Shown: positions 1 through 6,589, counted from the first letter of the stretch. The stretch is DNA of 9,588 nucleotides from an uncultured Clostridia bacterium (GCA_946623485.1 CAMORF010000059.1:1-9588), one strand, 5' to 3'. The notes: a model not told the origin generated them from the sequence alone. Translations and numbers: made by a program.

Positions 1-126
1 CAGTCTCAAGGCAGCACAAAGATCCGGAATCAAGGCAGCACAAAGCCTCGGAATCAGGGCAGCACCTGGATTCGGAGCCAAGGCAGCACCAGGATCCGGG
101 ACCAGGGCAGCAACACAGCGCGCAGC
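1..126 (+). repeat. 24-bp tandem repeat, about five copies, in the GH18 N-terminal tail
   Basis: Imperfect 24-bp units start at 7, 31, 55, 79 and 103, each opening with CAAGGCAGCAC or CAGGGCAGCA and most carrying a CCGGAAT-like end. Bases 1-6 look like the end of an earlier unit, so the array probably continues leftward. In the coding frame each unit is eight codons, giving a pattern like SRQHKDPE. The last copy has decayed. The peptide is hydrophilic, His/Gln-rich and predicted cytoplasmic. Confidence 0.85.
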
Positions 127-2153
127 CGGGGCATCAGCATGATCCGGAGCGGCAGAAAAAACGCGCAAGCCGCAGAGCCATGCGCAGGCGGCAGGTCCGA
201 AGACGGCTGTTCCTGCTCATTCTCATAGCTGTGATTCTGATTGTCATTGCCGTGTATCTGATCATTCGCTATACGCCAACCAGCAAACGGATGGCCTATG
301 AAGACTATTTCGGCACAATGAAAGACAATGAAGCCGCCATCATGCTCCAGGATCAGCTTCTGACAGACCAGCGCGCGTTTGTCTCGGAAGCCGGAGCGGT
401 CTACCTCCCCTATACGCTCGTACGGGAAGCCCTGAATGAGCGCTTCTTCTGGGATGAAGAACAATCACAGCTCCTGTTCACGACCGCGACACAGACATTT
501 GAAATACCGGCGGGTTCTGCTTCCTACAGGGTCATTGATGGGACTCTTCCGGACGATCCATCCCAGGAAGCTTCTTTTTCAGAAAAGATCCTGCTGCAGG
601 GAACAGGCGGTGAGAAAAACGCAGATTCCGATGCCTCTTCCGGGGCCGATTCCGATGGCGCTGAAGCTTCTGGCGCGGAAAATGGATCAGAGAGCGCAGA
701 CAGATTAGAGGAAGCGGATGCCGCGCTCTACCTGTCGCTTTCTTTCCTGTCTCAGTTTACGGATATTGCAAGTGTATATAATCCGGATTCAAGGCACGTG
801 TTCATCCGTACCCAGTGGGGGTCGGTTCTGACCGCTAATGCGAGGAAAGAAGCTGCGGTGCGTTATCAGGGCGGAATCAAAAGCCCGATTGTGGCGGACC
901 TGTTCCAGGGCGACCAGGTATGCGTCCTTGCGCAGGAGACAAACTGGATGAAGGTGCAGACCCGGGATGGTATCATCGGCTGGGTGAAATCGAACCGCAT
1001 GGAGGAGCCTGAGACGACGGAACTGAAAAATGAGGGCTTTACCCCGATCGAATATCCGTCCATTTCCATGGATGGGAAAGTCGCACTGGTCTGGCATATG
1101 GTATCAAACCAGGAGGATAACAAGAACCTTGCAGCAGCAACGGAAGGAATGACCGGGATCAATGTTATCAGCCCGACATGGTTCTCCCTGGCTGACAATG
1201 AAGGGAATGTAGACTCCCGCGGCTCAACGGCTTATGTGGAAGAAGCGCATAATATGGGCCTTCAGGTATGGGGGCTGGTCGATGATTTCTCCGCGGACAT
1301 GGATAATTCCGTGATGCTGGCATCCACCAGGGCAAGGCGCAACTGCATCAACCAGCTGATCGGCTACGCAAAGACACTGAACCTCGACGGCATCAACATT
1401 GATTTTGAGCACATAGATCCGGGCGACCGGTATACCTATACAGAATTCATCCGGGAGATCTCCATATCCTGCCGCATGAATTCCCTTGTGCTGAGCGTGG
1501 ATACGTACCCGCCGTATGAGTTCAATGCTTATCTGAACCGTCCGGAAATCGCGGCCGTATGTGATTATCTGATTAATATGGGATATGACGAGCATTATGT
1601 CGGATCAGAGACGGCAGGCTCCGTAGCCTCCATCGGATATGAAGAAGGTGCCATCACAAACCTGCTTCTCATGGGGGTACCGGCAAACAAACTCGTCAGC
1701 GCCATCCCATTTTACACAAGGATCTGGTATACCTCCCAGGATGGTGACGGCAACATCTATATCAACAGTGAAGAACTTTCCATGCGTGCCGTAAACGGAA
1801 CCCTCAAGTCCTGGAACCTGACGCCGTCCTGGGATCCGGTCACTGCCCAGAACTACATCGGATGGTACACGGATGAGGGCGTTCTGTGTGAAATCTGGAT
1901 TGAAGATGCGGATTCTCTCAGGCGCAAGTCCCTTCTGGTCAGCGCAAATGGCCTCGCCGGATGCGCGATCTGGGCCCTTGGGTTCCAGGACAACAGTGTC
2001 TGGAATGTCATTTCCGACACACTCGCTCTGCCCCGGGAAGAAGCGGTCACCCTCAACGAACAGTTGAAAGCCCAGGACAAACAGGAAATGGCCAGGAGCA
2101 TCGAGGCGCAAAGCAGCACCGAATCAGAAACTGCGCTGCAGCCCGCGGGCTGA
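1..2153 (+). CDS. Membrane-anchored GH18 family glycosidase with stalk and SH3 domains (5' partial)
   Basis: The frame is open from the left edge to TGA at 2151-2153. The ATG at 180 has no ribosome site, so the true start probably lies outside the window; residues below count from that ATG. The 59 codons before it encode a Gln/His/Arg/Pro-rich repeat tail. An Arg-rich stretch and one membrane helix (about 10-30) predict a cytoplasmic N-terminus and an extracellular body. Next come a copper-amine-oxidase-N-like stalk (about 60-215) interrupted by an acidic Ser/Asp/Ala insert (145-175), a bacterial SH3 domain (226-277), and a GH18 barrel (300-613). The DGxxxDxE motif is intact (D403, D408, catalytic E410), as are MGYD (467-470) and W598. 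SH3 plus GH18 proteins of the YaaH/YdhD type act on peptidoglycan or related glycans in cell walls and spores. A wall glycosidase role is inferred; the substrate is unknown. Confidence 0.9.
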   Translation, partial: VSRQHKDPESRQHKASESGQHLDSEPRQHQDPGPGQQHSAQPGHQHDPERQKKRASRRAMRRRQVRRRLFLLILIAVILIVIAVYLIIRYTPTSKRMAYEDYFGTMKDNEAAIMLQDQLLTDQRAFVSEAGAVYLPYTLVREALNERFFWDEEQSQLLFTTATQTFEIPAGSASYRVIDGTLPDDPSQEASFSEKILLQGTGGEKNADSDASSGADSDGAEASGAENGSESADRLEEADAALYLSLSFLSQFTDIASVYNPDSRHVFIRTQWGSVLTANARKEAAVRYQGGIKSPIVADLFQGDQVCVLAQETNWMKVQTRDGIIGWVKSNRMEEPETTELKNEGFTPIEYPSISMDGKVALVWHMVSNQEDNKNLAAATEGMTGINVISPTWFSLADNEGNVDSRGSTAYVEEAHNMGLQVWGLVDDFSADMDNSVMLASTRARRNCINQLIGYAKTLNLDGINIDFEHIDPGDRYTYTEFIREISISCRMNSLVLSVDTYPPYEFNAYLNRPEIAAVCDYLINMGYDEHYVGSETAGSVASIGYEEGAITNLLLMGVPANKLVSAIPFYTRIWYTSQDGDGNIYINSEELSMRAVNGTLKSWNLTPSWDPVTAQNYIGWYTDEGVLCEIWIEDADSLRRKSLLVSANGLAGCAIWALGFQDNSVWNVISDTLALPREEAVTLNEQLKAQDKQEMARSIEAQSSTESETALQPAG

Positions 2154-2167
2154 AATGATGCAAAAAA

Positions 2168-2193
2168 ACTCCTGCTGCCTCAGCAGCAGGAGT
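2168..2193 (-). terminator. Hairpin terminator between convergent GH18 and ferredoxin genes
   Basis: A perfect 11-bp stem (2168-2178 with 2183-2193) closes a four-base CTCA loop. On the minus strand the stem runs directly into a T tract (complement of the A run 2162-2168), which is a strong intrinsic terminator for the ferredoxin transcript. On the plus strand it lies 15 bases after the GH18 stop, but only a weak TTCTTTC follows, so it may work less well in that direction. Confidence 0.85.
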
Positions 2194-2220
2194 GAATCGT
2201 TCTTTCAGAACAAATCATAA

Positions 2221-2296
2221 AGCTTTGCCCCGACCCTTGGTCAGGAAACTTTGATCCGAACCTCGATCAAAAAGCTTTGATCACGGAGCCTCGATC
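2221..2296 (-). repeat. Three degenerate ~26-bp repeats across the ferredoxin stop codon
   Basis: Copies lie at 2273-2296, 2248-2268 and 2221-2242. Each reads, on the minus strand, GATCGAGG-like then TCaAAGCTTT-like. The first copy covers the last codons and stop of the ferredoxin; the other two are untranslated and more decayed. The pattern looks like old tandem duplication of the gene's 3' end. Confidence 0.6.
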
Positions 2297-2451
2297 GCGC
2301 CGGTCGGACATGCATCCGCGCAGGTTCCGCACTCAATGCAGGTATCTGCATTAATCTCATACTTGCCATCGCCCTCATGGATCGCCTCAACCGGGCACTC
2401 CTCTGCGCAGGTTCCGCAAGCAACACATGCGTCAGTGATCTTGTATGCCAT
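2281..2451 (-). CDS. 2[4Fe-4S] ferredoxin, clostridial type
   Basis: A 56-residue electron carrier with two CxxCxxCxxxCP cluster motifs: C9, C12, C15, C19-P20 and C38, C41, C44, C48-P49. These bind two [4Fe-4S] clusters, as in classical clostridial ferredoxins that shuttle electrons among soluble enzymes such as pyruvate:ferredoxin oxidoreductase and hydrogenases. The start at 2451 is fixed by a perfect AGGAGG (plus-strand 2461-2466) nine bases upstream and by family length; the same frame runs about 31 codons further upstream, but that part would cross the likely promoter. The gene appears monocistronic, with its own promoter near 2515-2544 and a strong terminator at 2168-2193. It is convergent with the GH18 gene and divergent from the DUF1858 gene. 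Confidence 0.95.
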   Translation of the reverse strand: MAYKITDACVACGTCAEECPVEAIHEGDGKYEINADTCIECGTCADACPTGAIEAP

Positions 2452-2514
2452 AATTCTAAACCTCCTTATCCTATAGACTTCTGTCACACTCCCCAAAGAA
2501 GGGGGTCTAACCAC

Positions 2515-2544
2515 ACTATAATACATGCTTTGAAGATAGTACAA
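2515..2544 (-). promoter_or_regulatory. Probable ferredoxin promoter
   Basis: On the minus strand, TTGTAC (2539-2544) and TATAGT (2515-2520) are separated by 18 bases; an overlapping TATTAT (2518-2523) is an alternative -10. Transcription would begin near 2508, giving a leader of roughly 57 bases ending in AGGAGG. The match to consensus is moderate. Confidence 0.55.
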
Positions 2545-2716
2545 CGAAATTTTTATTAGTTAAATCGAACTTCCGTTTAAAAATGGATTCATATCCTGAT
2601 GATGCTTTCCGGATGAAGGACCTGCTCAGATTATCCTGACGTCTGCAACCAATCATCATGTTACCCGCGATAGCCCGCTCCTTTGACAGAGGAAAATTAA
2701 ATTGCGCATAATTTAC
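2545..2716. other. AT-rich intergenic stretch between divergent promoters
   Basis: This part of the 463-base gene-free region (2452-2914) lies between the ferredoxin and DUF1858 promoters. I see no convincing gene here. The one structured element is an inverted repeat, TAAATT (2698-2703) and AATTTA (2710-2715) around GCGCAT, directly upstream of the rightward -35 box. It is a possible operator for an unknown regulator. Confidence 0.4.
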
Positions 2717-2745
2717 TTGCCATGCCACAGCGGCCGGTATATAAT
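2717..2745 (+). promoter_or_regulatory. Strong sigma-A type promoter for the DUF1858 gene
   Basis: TTGCCA (2717-2722) and a perfect TATAAT (2740-2745) are separated by the ideal 17 bases. The start point would be near 2752, leaving a leader of about 160 bases before the ATG at 2915. That is long for a 74-residue protein and is described as a separate feature. Confidence 0.8.
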
Positions 2746-2749
2746 GATG

Positions 2750-2907
2750 CAAGGCGGAAGGCCTTGAATATGAAACAACAAGCCAGATGTCAATCAATAC
2801 ACACCCTGCGAAGCGATAAGCCGGGCAGGTTGGATGTGGCTTGCAGAAACGTGAAGCACCAAAGAATCAGAAAAGCGGTGCGAACCTGAAATTGAAATAC
2901 TGGGAGG
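2750..2907 (+). ncRNA. Candidate structured 5' leader of the DUF1858 gene
   Basis: Complementary segments suggest folding. CAAGGC (2750-2755) pairs with GCCTTG (2761-2766). CAAGCCA (2779-2785) pairs with TGGCTTG (2837-2843), enclosing CCTGC (2805-2809) with GCAGG (2825-2829). GCACC (2856-2860) pairs with GGTGC (2877-2881). AACCTG (2883-2888) can compete for CAGGTT (2826-2831), giving two exclusive folds ahead of the GGGAGG ribosome site at 2902-2907. It matches no riboswitch class I recognise. It may be a cis-regulatory RNA or chance pairing in a long leader. Confidence 0.35.
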
Positions 2908-2914
2908 TCGAATC

Positions 2915-3139
2915 ATGGTGAAGATTACAAAGGATATGACAATCGGAGAGATCCTGAATGTGGATTATGATCTTGCCGGAGTGCTGATGGGCGGCGGAAT
3001 GTATTGCGTCGGATGCCCGTCTTCGCAGGGTGAGAGCCTTGAACAGGCTGCGATGGTTCACGGGATTGATCCGGAGCTGCTGCTTGCAAGATTGAATAAT
3101 TATCTGGAGAGCAAGCCGGCACAGAGTGAGGCAAAATGA
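2915..3139 (+). CDS. DUF1858 hybrid-cluster-protein-associated redox disulfide domain protein
   Basis: A 74-residue single-domain protein. The N-terminal [14 protein letters not shown] and the glycine-rich [13 protein letters not shown] with C31-x-x-C34 fit the DUF1858 family, whose members often occur near or fused to hybrid-cluster (prismane) proteins and are thought to act in thiol-disulfide or metal chemistry. The exact reaction is unknown. It is cytoplasmic, with no signal peptide or membrane segment. The start is supported by GGGAGG seven bases upstream (2902-2907). The gene stands alone between its own strong promoter with long leader and a terminator, and no hybrid-cluster protein gene is visible in the window. 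The divergent ferredoxin gene makes a redox theme plausible but does not prove a link. Confidence 0.9.
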   Translation: MVKITKDMTIGEILNVDYDLAGVLMGGGMYCVGCPSSQGESLEQAAMVHGIDPELLLARLNNYLESKPAQSEAK

Positions 3140-3145
3140 TGCAGC

Positions 3146-3194
3146 CCGCCTCTTCGGATTCGCCATAGCGCGGAACGGAAGAGGCGGTTTTATT
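3146..3194 (+). terminator. Intrinsic terminator after the DUF1858 gene
   Basis: CCGCCTCTTC (3146-3155) pairs perfectly with GAAGAGGCGG (3178-3187), a 10-bp stem with a 22-base loop, followed by TTTTATT. It begins seven bases after the stop codon. Its tail touches the holB stop codon (3193-3195), so the convergent genes are packed with no spare space and the hairpin may also slow minus-strand transcription. Confidence 0.85.
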
Positions 3195-4077
3195 ATCCGG
3201 CATCCTTCATGGCCAGCAGGAGCAATTCCATGGTGAGCTCAAGACTGACATTTGCCGCAAGCCGCTGATGTGCTTTGCGGATGCTGTCGAGAACGCTCTG
3301 GATTCCTTCATAGGACATGCGTCCTGCCTGGCTGCGGATCTGCGGCAGGTGCTCCGTGTTCCGTATGCCATCCGGATCCATGGAAGCTTTGAAATACAGA
3401 ATGTCACGGTACCAGGAGGCAAAGATCTCAAGGAATGCCGTGATTTTTGTTTTATATTCCGCAAGCTCTTTGATGGCGATGTTGATGCGCGGCATCTCCC
3501 ATGCATGAACCTGCAGCAGGATCATTTCCGCTGCCTTCTGAAGCTGGGGATCATAGGCAATGTCCCCGGCTGCGAGTTCCAGCGGCTGGCAGCGGGAGCG
3601 GATTGTCTCGAGCATCGCGTCCGTGGAATTGGTAAGCAGGATCATCACGATGTACCCGGGCGGCTCTTCCAGCGTTTTGAGAAGCGCGTTCTGTGCTTCT
3701 GCCCGCATCAGATGCGCGTCAGGGATAATATAGATTTTACGCTCGCTTTCGTAGGGGCGGATGGACACATCCGCGATCAGGGCGCGTGCCTCATCCACGG
3801 AGAAGGTTGTGGGCTTTTCGTGCGACCAGATGCGGATATCAGGGTGGTTTTGATCCATTGCCTGAAGGCAGCTTTTACACGTCATACACGCATCGGCTTC
3901 CCCTGTCGAGCGCTGCGTACATTGCAGTGTCTGGGCAAATGCAAGCGCCATTTCCTGCAGATCAGCAGCGGAGGGACCGCTGAAGAGCCATGCATGGCTG
4001 ACCCGGTCAGCCAGGATTGCGCGCTGGAGAATGGTTACTGCCCTTTTCTGCCCTGTGATCTTGTCAAATGCTCCCAT
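3193..4077 (-). CDS. holB: DNA polymerase III clamp-loader subunit delta' (HolB)
   Basis: A 294-residue AAA+-fold clamp-loader subunit that helps load the sliding clamp on primed DNA. The N-terminal helix pattern ends in VSHAWLFSGP (26-35). The zinc module cysteines are C53, C64, C67 and C70. The region after DEAR (95-98) and NALLKTLEEPP (130-140) is the most conserved, with the SRC motif at 161-163 carrying the arginine finger offered to a neighbouring subunit. The P-loop position reads GPSAADLQ without Gly-Lys, so this subunit should not bind ATP itself, consistent with a stator role. The start is chosen at 4077 because GGGAGG lies seven bases upstream (4085-4090) and family homology starts there. 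An in-frame extension to ATG 4176 is possible but would be 33 residues of NPGGQH-type repeat. It is the last gene of the decarboxylase-kinase-holB unit. Confidence 0.9.
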   Translation of the reverse strand: MGAFDKITGQKRAVTILQRAILADRVSHAWLFSGPSAADLQEMALAFAQTLQCTQRSTGEADACMTCKSCLQAMDQNHPDIRIWSHEKPTTFSVDEARALIADVSIRPYESERKIYIIPDAHLMRAEAQNALLKTLEEPPGYIVMILLTNSTDAMLETIRSRCQPLELAAGDIAYDPQLQKAAEMILLQVHAWEMPRINIAIKELAEYKTKITAFLEIFASWYRDILYFKASMDPDGIRNTEHLPQIRSQAGRMSYEGIQSVLDSIRKAHQRLAANVSLELTMELLLLAMKDAG

Positions 4078-4078
4078 G

Positions 4079-4200
4079 TGTTGTCCTCCCGGATTGTTCG
4101 TGTGAGCTTGGTGCTGTCCTCCCGGATTGTCCGTATGCGTCTGGTGTCGTTTCCCCGGGCTGGCTGGATACATCATGTGCTGTCCGTCTGGAATTCCTGG
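4079..4200 (-). repeat. 33-bp tandem repeat in the gmk-holB gap, each good copy with a Shine-Dalgarno
   Basis: Units lie at 4079-4111 and 4112-4144 (nearly identical in the first half), 4145-4177 (decayed) and a partial fourth from 4178. On the minus strand the core is ACAATCCGGGAGGACA. Copy 1 supplies the holB ribosome site; copy 2 has the same GGGAGG (4118-4123), but a CAC-CAA follows where the ATG would be. The 33-bp length keeps the holB frame open upstream. Confidence 0.8.
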
Positions 4201-4203
4201 ATG

Positions 4204-4809
4204 CTATATTTGGCATGATCCAACCTGGATCGCCTGGATGTACCGGATGATCTCCTTCAGGCAGTCCGCGCAGTCATTGGTGTTATTGGTGAAGCGCTTT
4301 TCGATGCCGGAAGCACGGATGTTTTCTTCCGAGAAATCCTTTTGGTCGGCAAGGAACCTGCGGCACATTTCCTCATAGCGGTGATTGCCGGGCAGGCGTT
4401 CGCGCTCCAGGGCGCGGCTGAGCCGGATTCCGTCTTCCACCTCGATATAAAGAGGTACAACATAGCCGCCGGGGTAGAAGCTTTGGATTTTCCGGAAGGA
4501 TTCGAGGGTCCCGATTCCGATCCGGTCTTCGTTCCGGCTGTTTTCATCATCCACGGTGAAGTAGGTCCAGGGACCGTGCTCGGTCTGGTAGGTGCGCTGC
4601 TCCATGACACGGCCCTGGCGCATCAGTTCCTCCAGCCCGGCCTGGTCTGTAAAATGATAGTCTGTTCCGTCTGTCTCGCCGGTACGGATCGGGCGGGTTG
4701 TCCATGGAATCAAAGGCTTCAGGGCAAGCATGTCATTTTCAAGCAGCATGTCATACAGCGTATCCTTTCCGGAAGCGCTTTTTCCGATCAGATAAAATAA
4801 GTGATTCAT
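4204..4809 (-). CDS. Guanylate-kinase-like nucleotide kinase family protein
   Basis: A 201-residue P-loop protein. Walker A is GKSASGKDT (9-17). The GMP-binding signature TTRPIRTGETDGTDYHF (37-53) holds R39, R42, E45 and Y51, as in guanylate kinases, which convert GMP and ATP to GDP and ADP. The Asp after the P-loop lysine and the overall divergence suggest it is not necessarily the essential Gmk. It holds the place occupied by tmk in the B. subtilis yaaO-tmk-holB-ricT region. A lid-like Arg-rich helix follows (about 135-155) and the last residues are unassigned. The ribosome site is AAGGAG (plus-strand 4822-4827) at a longish 12 bases. It starts 84 bases after the decarboxylase stop and is followed by the repeat-filled gap before holB. 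The substrate is uncertain. Confidence 0.8.
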   Translation of the reverse strand: MNHLFYLIGKSASGKDTLYDMLLENDMLALKPLIPWTTRPIRTGETDGTDYHFTDQAGLEELMRQGRVMEQRTYQTEHGPWTYFTVDDENSRNEDRIGIGTLESFRKIQSFYPGGYVVPLYIEVEDGIRLSRALERERLPGNHRYEEMCRRFLADQKDFSEENIRASGIEKRFTNNTNDCADCLKEIIRYIQAIQVGSCQI

Positions 4810-4857
4810 GGCAGATACCTGCTCCTTATCGAAAATGTAACGAACTGGATTCAGTCC

Positions 4858-4874
4858 GCTGTCAATTGGACAGC
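4858..4874 (-). other. Small hairpin between decarboxylase and kinase genes
   Basis: GCTGTC (4858-4863) pairs with GACAGC (4869-4874) around a five-base loop within the 84-base gap. No T tract follows on the minus strand, so it is not a terminator. It could be an mRNA processing or stabilising element, or chance. Confidence 0.3.
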
Positions 4875-4893
4875 CTCAGCCGTTGAACAGGCG

Positions 4894-6579
4894 TCAGACC
4901 GCCATCACACGGATTGTCTTCAGGCTGTGGTCGTCCGGGCCGGTCAGGCTGTAGCCTCGTTCTTTTAGCGATAAAACGTTTCGGATGAGATTGTCAGTGA
5001 TGCGTTCTCCCGGTACCAGGAGCGGAATCCCGGGAGGATATAGTGTCAGGAACTCTGCACCAACCCTGCCTGTGGATGCGGGAAATGATACTGTTTCGGC
5101 GTCGGCGTCAAGAGCCCCGGCAATGGTGCAGACGGCAGACGGCTGCCAGCCGGCACCGGAAGGCATGTCGTTGTGCAGAGACTGCCTGTCTGCATCGGAA
5201 GGTATGTCGTTGTGCAGAGACTGCCTGTCTGCATCGGACGGCATGCCGTTGTGCAGAGACTGCCAGTCTGCACCGGAAGGCGTGCCGTTGCATGGAGGCT
5301 GACTGCCGCTACGGAAGTGCGTGGCGCTCAGTGAAGATGCGCCTTGCTTTGGTCTCCTTGACTCCTGATCCAGGGTAAGGAGCGCGCTGGAGAGCCTGGC
5401 GAACCCTTCGTCATCGTCACAGACGGAGGAGAGCATGAGGACATAGGAGGGCGTGACCATTTCGGACTGGAGATGGAAACGCTCCCGGAGGAACTCATGG
5501 AGCTGCATTGCGCTGAGATTGCTCCTGGCGCCTGGGCTGATGAGGATTCGGGAAGGATCGTCAGTATGAAGAAAGGAGAAGCCTGTCAGGTTTGTTTCCC
5601 GGTAGAACCGGGAAAGACGCAGTGCGTAGGCTTCGAACCAGTCTTTTTTGTGCAGCGTAAGCTGATGGATGCACTGATCTATGGAAGCCATGAGTACATA
5701 GCTTGGGCTGCTGGTCTGGTAGACTCCCAGAAGTCGCCTGAGGCGGGCCCGGTCGACAAGGGGGCCGTTTACATGGATCAGGGCGCATTGGGTCAGGGCG
5801 GGAAGCGTTTTGTGCAGGCTGTGAATCACGAGATCCGCCCCTGCTTCGATGGCCGATTGCGGGAAGATGGGATGCATGCCGAAATGCGCCCCGTGTGCTT
5901 CATCTACAATCAATGGAATCCCCTGTCTGTGCGCGATTCTTGCGATCTGCGCAATATCGGACACTACACCGTCATAAGTGGGGGAGGTCAGGAAGAGAGC
6001 GCGCGCATCCGGATGCCGGCGGAGCGCCTCCTCCACCTGCGCAGGCTCTATCGCCCCGTTCAAATCGTTTGCAGAGAGCTCCGGGGGGTTGTCAGGCATC
6101 CGGCCTGCAGCGGCGTTTGCATGGCCGCGAAAAATCAGCGCCGGTTCCTGCCGGGGATGATATTGCCCGGGATACAGGTATGCGGTCTGAAGCCGGTTCA
6201 GGGCAGCGGCATTGTATGCGGAGCGGTGGCTGTTCCTGGCCATCAGGATACAGTCTCCCGGGCGGGTGCAGGCACCAATCGCACTAAGAACACCGGCTGT
6301 GCTTCCATTTACCAGAAAATGCGTTTCCTGGCTTTTGTAGAGCGCTGCTGCCCGCTGCTGCGCTTCCTTCAGGATCCCTTCTGCGTGATGCAGGTTATCA
6401 AACCCGTCGATCTCGGTGAGATCAATATAAAAAGGGTCACGATTAGAAGGATCACAAAAAGAAGCAGAAGGGTCACAAAAAGCAGCCACGCGGCGTTTGT
6501 GCCCCGGCATATGGAATGGATATGCATCCGATGAGCAGTATGATATTAGTGTTTCGTACAAGGTCATGTTATTTGTCAT
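4894..6579 (-). CDS. Orn/Lys/Arg decarboxylase family PLP enzyme (YaaO/SpeA-like) with repeat insert
   Basis: A 561-residue fold-type I PLP enzyme. FHMPGHKR (22-29) is the hallmark N-terminus. HFLVNGSTAG binds PLP phosphate, D226 in DEAHGAHF (226-233) holds the pyridine nitrogen, and K257 in SLHKTLPALTQ forms the Schiff base. The C-terminal part has YPPGIPLLVPGE, typical of the family. Members decarboxylate arginine, lysine or ornithine to polyamines or their precursors; which amino acid is used here cannot be read from sequence. Between the core and the C-terminal domain lies an insert of about 13-residue repeats (about 420-475). The start is ambiguous: ATG 6579 or ATG 6567, neither with a ribosome site, and the predicted transcript begins only about four bases before the first. 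It heads the minus-strand unit with the kinase and holB genes. Confidence 0.9.
   Translation of the reverse strand: MTNNMTLYETLISYCSSDAYPFHMPGHKRRVAAFCDPSASFCDPSNRDPFYIDLTEIDGFDNLHHAEGILKEAQQRAAALYKSQETHFLVNGSTAGVLSAIGACTRPGDCILMARNSHRSAYNAAALNRLQTAYLYPGQYHPRQEPALIFRGHANAAAGRMPDNPPELSANDLNGAIEPAQVEEALRRHPDARALFLTSPTYDGVVSDIAQIARIAHRQGIPLIVDEAHGAHFGMHPIFPQSAIEAGADLVIHSLHKTLPALTQCALIHVNGPLVDRARLRRLLGVYQTSSPSYVLMASIDQCIHQLTLHKKDWFEAYALRLSRFYRETNLTGFSFLHTDDPSRILISPGARSNLSAMQLHEFLRERFHLQSEMVTPSYVLMLSSVCDDDEGFARLSSALLTLDQESRRPKQGASSLSATHFRSGSQPPCNGTPSGADWQSLHNGMPSDADRQSLHNDIPSDADRQSLHNDMPSGAGWQPSAVCTIAGALDADAETVSFPASTGRVGAEFLTLYPPGIPLLVPGERITDNLIRNVLSLKERGYSLTGPDDHSLKTIRVMAV
5124..5317 (-). repeat. 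39-bp tandem repeat inside the decarboxylase gene
   Basis: Near-identical 39-bp units lie at 5163-5201, 5202-5240 and 5241-5279, flanked by degraded copies (5124-5162 and 5280-5317). The first two differ at only two bases. Each encodes 13 residues of the form LHNDMPSDADRQS. Units keep the reading frame. Similarity of the central copies suggests recent duplication or repeated homogenisation. Confidence 0.92.
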
Positions 6580-6589
6580 AGTAATTATG

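Noticed and set aside
1..126. Replication-origin iterons
   Set aside because: The direct repeats fit an eight-codon coding period and lie within an open frame; no replication initiator gene or AT-rich unwinding region is present.
2281..2544. Longer 87-residue version of the ferredoxin
   Set aside because: The extra 31 residues cross the probable promoter and ribosome site; AGGAGG nine bases before ATG 2451 and family length favour 56 residues.
2516..2797. 93-codon minus-strand frame in the ferredoxin-DUF1858 intergenic region
   Set aside because: It starts at TTG without a good ribosome site, crosses both divergent promoters and shows no recognisable domain.
2779..2850. Cobalamin riboswitch
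   Set aside because: AAGCCAG is reminiscent of the 3' part of B12 elements, but the B12-box and the rest of the core are missing.
3268..4218. 316-codon plus-strand frame opposite holB
   Set aside because: It is antisense to the conserved zinc module and SRC motif of delta', with no ribosome site.
5124..5317. CRISPR-like array
   Set aside because: Units are contiguous without unique spacers, lie in a coding frame and have no cas genes nearby.
5473..6534. 353-codon plus-strand frame opposite the decarboxylase
   Set aside because: It is antisense to PLP-enzyme motifs that are clearly conserved on the minus strand; the product has no family features.
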